NCBI GenBank assembly: GCA_021776435.1
Contig: JAJFFW010000098.1
Location: 27,793-91,792, forward strand
Direction: 5' to 3'
Length of the DNA: 64,000 nucleotides
Source of the DNA: Parvularculaceae bacterium
Lineage (GTDB): Bacteria > Pseudomonadota > Alphaproteobacteria > Caulobacterales > Parvularculaceae
The notes below the pieces were generated by a model that was not told the DNA's origin, searched no databases, and saw nothing but the letters and a program-made list of their open reading frames with translations. Shown here one piece after another: positions 59,976 to 64,000 of the stretch. Within the stretch, counting starts at the first letter, position 1; each line of letters starts with the position of its first letter. A program made the position numbers and the translations under genes.

Positions 59976-60050
59976 CAGTATTTACATGTCTTGAACTGTT
60001 CACACAAGAGAGGAATGTTGGCGCTATGCGTCAACCAAAGGGAGGTCTCC

Positions 60051-60416
60051 ATGATCAAAGGAATTAAATTCGCGAGCATACCTGTGCGCGACCAACAGCG
60101 CGCGCTTGAATTTTTTACAGAAAAACTCGGGTTCAAAGTGCAAACCGATCAACCGTTCGATGACAATCAGCGTTGGATCGAATTAGCAATACCGGGCAGT
60201 CTGACGCGGTTGGTTTTGTTTACGCCGCCGGGTCACGAGGATCGCATCGGCAGTTTTTCTAATGTCACTTTCTACTCAGACGATGTTGATCACACATACA
60301 AGCAACTGATTGATAAAGGCGTTGAGTTCAGTCAAGCTCCTCAAAAAGCCGATTGGGGGACATCGGCAATGTTTAAAGACCCAGACGGAAACGTTTTTCT
60401 AATTTCGTCAAAATAG
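60051..60416 (+). CDS. VOC-family (glyoxalase/dioxygenase superfamily) protein
   Basis: A 121-residue protein. The start at 60051 has a ribosome site (GGGAGG); an upstream frame to 59991 is untranslated leader. The paired beta-alpha-beta-beta-beta modules begin MIKGIKFASIPVRDQQRALE and continue LGFKVQTDQPF, IGSFSNVTFYSDDVDHTYKQ and FKDPDGNVFLISSK, typical of small metal-binding VOC proteins such as resistance or isomerase-like enzymes. The substrate is unknown. Confidence 0.88.
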   Translation: MIKGIKFASIPVRDQQRALEFFTEKLGFKVQTDQPFDDNQRWIELAIPGSLTRLVLFTPPGHEDRIGSFSNVTFYSDDVDHTYKQLIDKGVEFSQAPQKADWGTSAMFKDPDGNVFLISSK

Positions 60417-60652
60417 CGACCTGCTAAGCCTAATAAAGTTCGGCAAGATCACCCCTTCAATGAAACTGAGAATGGTCGTGACAGCTCTACAGACAGAAGA
60501 GGAAAACTTAAGTCCGCTGGCGATCAGCGTATGGGCGAAATTGATATTAGAAATGTCGTGAATGTGTCATTAGGGAACCGGTGTTAGTTCCAACACATCA
60601 GGCCGGCGGGTAAGTAGACGTTCGTCCACCCCTGAGTTTTGTAACACGCGGG

Positions 60653-62575
60653 TCACGATATCCCTCTGCCCTTCGTCAAACGCCAGGATACACTGCCGCC
60701 ACGTATCAGACCTGACACTGACTTTCCACGATTGCGCTCCAACATCTCCCGCCATGGCACGAGCGAGAAATCTTTGACTCGTTCAATGACGGCGTATTTT
60801 CCGCTGGGGCAGTCAATACTGTTTGCATAAATGCCCTCAATGCGGCCCCGGCCCGGCGAAGGCGAGTACGCTTTACCCATCGTACTCGACAATTCGGCGC
60901 CAGCACTTTCAAGATCACGCGTCTCAAGCGCATCGAGTATGTCTTGTGAGAGCCGATGCTGACCTTTTTCGAGGAAACCTTGTTTCATCAAAAAATTGCG
61001 CCGTACTGCGCGGGCGGTTTCAACATCGCTGGCAAAACCGCGAGCGCCGTCTGCATCATCAAAATCTCGCAAATGCTCATCGAGCCATGTGGCGCCGATA
61101 GCTGTTTTCATTTGCGACAATCGCAGGCCAGATGTCAGGGAGATGTCAGCGGGCCGACGCGCCGCTGTTGCAACCTCATACGCCGTTGCGTGCTCAAGAT
61201 AATCCTTCGGAATGTCCCATGTCGCATCTTGCTGGCGTTGCACATGGCCGACACGATGCATTGCTTCCAACCGCCGAATATGCGCTGCGACAAATTCAGG
61301 CCGCGCAGTTTTATCTGCGCCCATGTGAAGAATGGCGCTGTAACGCCCATCATTGGCGCCAGCGATTTTCGCAATCGTATAATCGGAACTGCGCGGTTCT
61401 TTGTTTGGCGGCGTCACAGTGACAATCTGGCCTTTAGCAAATTCCGGCAATCGCGCTTCACCGCCGATGGTGACATAGACGGGCTTGCCATCAAGACTAT
61501 CGATCACGACGTAAGCGCGGTCATTCACGTCATCGGCGATCCCCTTATCAATGATCACGCCGACAACTTGCTTGGCGCTATCTGAGCCTGGATCAAAGAT
61601 GGACGATGCATCCATTACCCGGCCCGCATCTTTTCCTTCCATCGCCCTATGCATAGTTTTGATAATGTCGCCGCGCTCTCCCATTCGGCGCAAAGTCGCA
61701 TCCGCATCTGATACGAGCGTCCATCGGCCTTTTCCTGCGGGTTCGGCTAGGCCCATGCTGACCAGCTTCTTGAGCCGCATTCGCGCCAGTTGATTTCTCC
61801 AACTTGATCCGGGCCGAGACGGCCCCGTGAGATCAATCACACCTTCACGCGCGGCCTTAAAAATCGTGTGGTCGATTTGTGTGAACCGCTCCTGGCCAAC
61901 CATACGCGCTATTCGGTTACGGCCATCAATCTCGGGCACGGGGCCAAGCTCTATTTCGACCAATTCCTGGACGCGCTCCCGAATACCGTAAGCGATATAA
62001 TCGCGCGGGATAACGAGATCCGCGCCACCATCGCGCTTCCCACTAATAATGAGATGCGTGTGTGGCTGGCCAGTGTCATAGTGATTGACGGCAACCCAAT
62101 CGAGCTTCGTGCCAAGATCGTTTTCCATTTGATCGACGAGATCGCTTGTGAGTGCTGTCAGGTCTTTTAACTCGCCCGCATCTTCTGGTGATATGATAAT
62201 CCGAAACTGGTGCCGGTCATCGCTCCCGCGTTCCAGAAACGTATCCTTGTCAGCTTCCAATTCATCCCGGTCATACAGTTTGCTCGGCTCGCCCTTTGGC
62301 CCCGTTCCATCGCGCTCCACATAATCCATATGATGGCGTTGTGCGCTGAAGCCTTTAGCATCCATGCGCACAACATGAACTTTCACGATGACGCGCCTTT
62401 GAAAGTGACCGCGTGCTGCTTGTCGTTGGCGTCCACCACCGCCGCGTCTGCTTCGTGAAACACGGCCCGCACCCCTAGCCATTTTCTTGAAAAAACCTTG
62501 CACACGCCGCTCGCCGCTGGGGCTGCGAATCCGCCCCAGTTTCACTTCAAACTGATTGTCACCGCTCACACCCAT
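60653..62575 (-). CDS. Conjugative relaxase, VirD2/DUF3363 family
   Basis: This enzyme nicks the element at oriT and pilots the strand into the recipient. It has 640 residues. A basic start (FKKMARGAGRVSRSRRGGGG) is followed by the relaxase domain with the metal-binding HxH in HYDTGQPHTHLIISGKRDGG, then DYIAYGIRERVQELVEIELG, and the DUF3363 region to the end (SGLIRGGSVSWRLTKGRGIS). The catalytic tyrosine is not certain. The traF-like gene lies 3 bases upstream. No oriT could be pinned down. Confidence 0.93.
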   Translation of the reverse strand: MGVSGDNQFEVKLGRIRSPSGERRVQGFFKKMARGAGRVSRSRRGGGGRQRQAARGHFQRRVIVKVHVVRMDAKGFSAQRHHMDYVERDGTGPKGEPSKLYDRDELEADKDTFLERGSDDRHQFRIIISPEDAGELKDLTALTSDLVDQMENDLGTKLDWVAVNHYDTGQPHTHLIISGKRDGGADLVIPRDYIAYGIRERVQELVEIELGPVPEIDGRNRIARMVGQERFTQIDHTIFKAAREGVIDLTGPSRPGSSWRNQLARMRLKKLVSMGLAEPAGKGRWTLVSDADATLRRMGERGDIIKTMHRAMEGKDAGRVMDASSIFDPGSDSAKQVVGVIIDKGIADDVNDRAYVVIDSLDGKPVYVTIGGEARLPEFAKGQIVTVTPPNKEPRSSDYTIAKIAGANDGRYSAILHMGADKTARPEFVAAHIRRLEAMHRVGHVQRQQDATWDIPKDYLEHATAYEVATAARRPADISLTSGLRLSQMKTAIGATWLDEHLRDFDDADGARGFASDVETARAVRRNFLMKQGFLEKGQHRLSQDILDALETRDLESAGAELSSTMGKAYSPSPGRGRIEGIYANSIDCPSGKYAVIERVKDFSLVPWREMLERNRGKSVSGLIRGGSVSWRLTKGRGIS

Positions 62576-62578
62576 GAG

Positions 62579-63331
62579 TTAGCGCCAATTCCAATAAAAT
62601 AAGGGATTTTGTAAGGGGGCACCCCCGGAAACCTTAATGGTCACTGATCCTAAGCCCAAAAAGGGGGTGACCCCACCAACGCAGGGAGCACCCCTAAAAA
62701 AGATGTGCAGACAAGGCGTTAACCCCCAAGGGGTGACCCCGCCTTTTATCTTGCCCTCCGCGCCATTCGCTTCGCTCATACCCCGCGCCCGGCCATGTGC
62801 TATGCCTGACGCCGCCAAATCGTCTGGCTTTAACCCAAGATACCGAACCGTACCGAGAACATTATCGAGCGGCACTGGGCCAAAATACCGGCTATCGAAA
62901 GAAGTCTGCACATCAATAGAGACGAGAAAAACTTCGTGTTTTTCAAGCGTTATACAGCCATGCCAGTTTGGCATTTCACGCCCCAAACCGTCCTGTAGGT
63001 GAGCATGAATATCAGGACGGTTTGGGGCGCTAACAACCCCTTTTGTGGAACAGATTTTCTCCCCCGCCACCGCCCAAACGGTTTTAATTAAAGGGATATG
63101 TTGCGGTAGATAATGCCGATTATGTGCAAGCTTTCGCGCCTTGGCTGGTGCAAAGGCCGCGACCTTAACATCGCGAACAACTGCACCATTCGGGTCTAGC
63201 GCATACCAGCCGACAGGGGCGCTTTCGCTCTTATTATAGATCAAACGAGGTGTTGGAGGAGAGAAAATCTCCCATGTGACGGCCACACATAATGCCGTCA
63301 GGGCGGCGCCAGCGATTAGACGTGTACACAT
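62579..63331 (-). CDS. traF: TraF-like S26 signal peptidase of the conjugation system
   Basis: A 250-residue exported peptidase; TraF-type enzymes process or cyclise the conjugative pilin. One N-terminal membrane helix (LIAGAALTALCVAVTWEIF) is followed by the catalytic serine in NKSESAPVGWYAL and the catalytic lysine in PLIKTVWAVAGEKICS. DSRYFGPVPLDNVLGTVRYL is the conserved C-terminal block. The last 70 residues are an unusual tail encoded by GGGGTNACCCC-type repeats (GGVTP twice), which the family normally lacks. Confidence 0.9.
   Translation of the reverse strand: MCTRLIAGAALTALCVAVTWEIFSPPTPRLIYNKSESAPVGWYALDPNGAVVRDVKVAAFAPAKARKLAHNRHYLPQHIPLIKTVWAVAGEKICSTKGVVSAPNRPDIHAHLQDGLGREMPNWHGCITLEKHEVFLVSIDVQTSFDSRYFGPVPLDNVLGTVRYLGLKPDDLAASGIAHGRARGMSEANGAEGKIKGGVTPWGLTPCLHIFFRGAPCVGGVTPFLGLGSVTIKVSGGAPLQNPLFYWNWR
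62615..62740. repeat. GGGG-N3-CCCC repeats in the traF 3' end
   Basis: GGGGTGACCCC occurs at 62664-62674 and 62730-62740, and GGGGGCACCCCC at 62615-62626, with a weaker copy (GGGAGCACCCCT) at 62684-62695. Each is a small hairpin. They explain the repeated GGVTP in the peptidase tail and look like an inserted or expanded palindromic repeat just upstream of the relaxase gene. Confidence 0.7.
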
Positions 63332-63344
63332 ATGTCCCCACAGA

Positions 63345-63770
63345 TTAGGTGATTTCAGCCGCGACTACTCGGCCTGTTTCAATAGCGTTATGAAGTCGTA
63401 GCCATCGTTGCGGCGGTATGTCTTCGAGCACTCCATGTGTGATTTTGAGATCGTCAAATAGATTGAGCGCACGCTTCACGCGGGCCTTACCTTTTGCGCA
63501 AAGCAGGATTTGTGCGCCCGGACTAACTCCCGGCACGGCTGTCACAGGTCCGCCATGTGTCGCCGCGCAAACGAATAATCGCCAATCCTGCGTGCCGTAT
63601 TTATCACCGCGCCAGCGCTCATAAGCGAACACCTGACCAGGAGAAAAGGCTGCGAACTCGCGTCTCCAATCTCGCCGGATTTTCAAGACAGGCTCACCAA
63701 AAATCAAACGATTATTGATACGGTTCTTGCGGTAGGAGATGATGGCGACGGTGAGCTGGCCCGCTGTCAT
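63345..63770 (-). CDS. DUF2840 family protein
   Basis: A 141-residue protein found beside traF and AlpA-like genes in integrative elements of proteobacteria. Recognisable parts are FSPGQVFAYERWRGDKYGTQ, DWRLFVCAATHGGPVTAVPG and SPGAQILLCAKGKARVKRAL. Function is unknown. The ATG overlaps the stop of the upstream HTH gene (ATGA). Confidence 0.88.
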   Translation of the reverse strand: MTAGQLTVAIISYRKNRINNRLIFGEPVLKIRRDWRREFAAFSPGQVFAYERWRGDKYGTQDWRLFVCAATHGGPVTAVPGVSPGAQILLCAKGKARVKRALNLFDDLKITHGVLEDIPPQRWLRLHNAIETGRVVAAEIT

Positions 63771-64000
63771 CGCCGCGTGCCAGCGCCGCCCTTATGGTCG
63801 CGCGGGTCATCTTGATGTCTGTCAAATGCTGGTAATTCAGAAGGGTTGGAATGGCGCGCACGTGACCAGCGGTTCAGATCGTCGATGTGATAAACGACCT
63901 TGCCGCCATGCTTGCGCCAGGCCGGACCTTCTTGACGCCACCGCATCGCATTGAGCGTACTTTCCTCAAGCCGCAGATAAAGCGCAGCCTCTTTTGTGGT
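63767..64000 (-). CDS. AlpA/excisionase-like helix-turn-helix protein, cut by the window edge
   Basis: The 77 C-terminal residues are visible, from TTKEAALYLRLEESTLNAMR through WRQEGPAWRKHGGKVVYHID to DLNRWSRARHSNPS. This is the MerR/excisionase winged helix that begins conjugative-element replication and transfer clusters. The N-terminus lies beyond base 64000. A short acidic and basic tail follows the fold. Confidence 0.88.
   Translation of the reverse strand, partial: TTKEAALYLRLEESTLNAMRWRQEGPAWRKHGGKVVYHIDDLNRWSRARHSNPSELPAFDRHQDDPRDHKGGAGTRR

Noticed and set aside
60570..60755. 61-codon - strand frame overlapping the relaxase end
   Set aside because: Overlaps the conserved relaxase C-terminus in another frame; no ribosome site of its own and no family.
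60956..61585. 209-codon + strand frame opposite the relaxase
   Set aside because: Antisense shadow; the - strand encodes a typical DUF3363 relaxase.

Overview
The window looks like part of an alphaproteobacterial chromosome, probably from the Caulobacterales/Hyphomonadales/Parvularculales side of the class. The evidence is a CcrM-type GANTC methyltransferase, split glycine decarboxylase genes, an F0 ATP-synthase operon with both b and b' subunits, and the smc - dsbA-like - DUF721 - mutY - ccrM - rnhB neighbourhood. I cannot name the species.

Bases 1 to about 25,600 are mostly ordinary chromosome. The + strand starts with the end of a glycine-cleavage operon (gcvH, a small membrane protein, gcvPA, gcvPB). 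Then come an acyltransferase, a DUF924 gene and the F0 operon (atpI-B-E-b'-b), all on the - strand. After these are smc, a DsbA-like lipoprotein and a DUF721 gene on -, and mutY on +. Three secreted-protein genes, including a metzincin protease, separate mutY from ccrM/rnhB. A TPR protein, a radical SAM protein, two small glycosyltransferases, a MATE exporter and an M19 dipeptidase follow. A 52-residue membrane protein with its own promoter and terminator ends this part.

Bases 26,440 to about 38,750 look like an integrated island. Both ends carry TGGTGCCCAGGAGA, which resembles the complement of a tRNA 3' end. The island holds a Fic protein, a single-chain MmeI-like restriction-modification enzyme with a nucleotidyltransferase-fold neighbour, an ArdC-like antirestriction protein, a reverse transcriptase whose start overlaps a small upstream ORF, an excisionase-like protein and a frameshifted tyrosine integrase. 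Short repeats and hairpins lie just outside the integrase end.

Bases 39,000 to 44,400 hold the most striking cargo. A three-gene, stop-start-coupled, ubiquitin-like operon (three ubiquitin-like domains fused to an E2; JAB peptidase fused to an E1; DUF6527) is transcribed on -. It is divergent from a four-gene operon on + (ribbon-helix-helix, GNAT acetyltransferase, XRE, ImmA/IrrE peptidase). A 157-bp region between them has a near-consensus promoter whose spacer is filled by an inverted repeat.

Bases 44,400 to 64,000 are a conjugation module like those of Tn4371-type ICEs: traG, copG, trbBCDEJLFGI, DUF2274 and DUF736, then (after cargo) a DUF3363 relaxase, a TraF-like peptidase, DUF2840 and an AlpA-like HTH gene cut by the window edge. 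trbG carries a one-base frameshift in a C tract. Cargo between traG and the relaxase includes hipBA, an ankyrin protein, a winged-helix regulator and a VOC protein. No tRNA, rRNA or CRISPR array was found.
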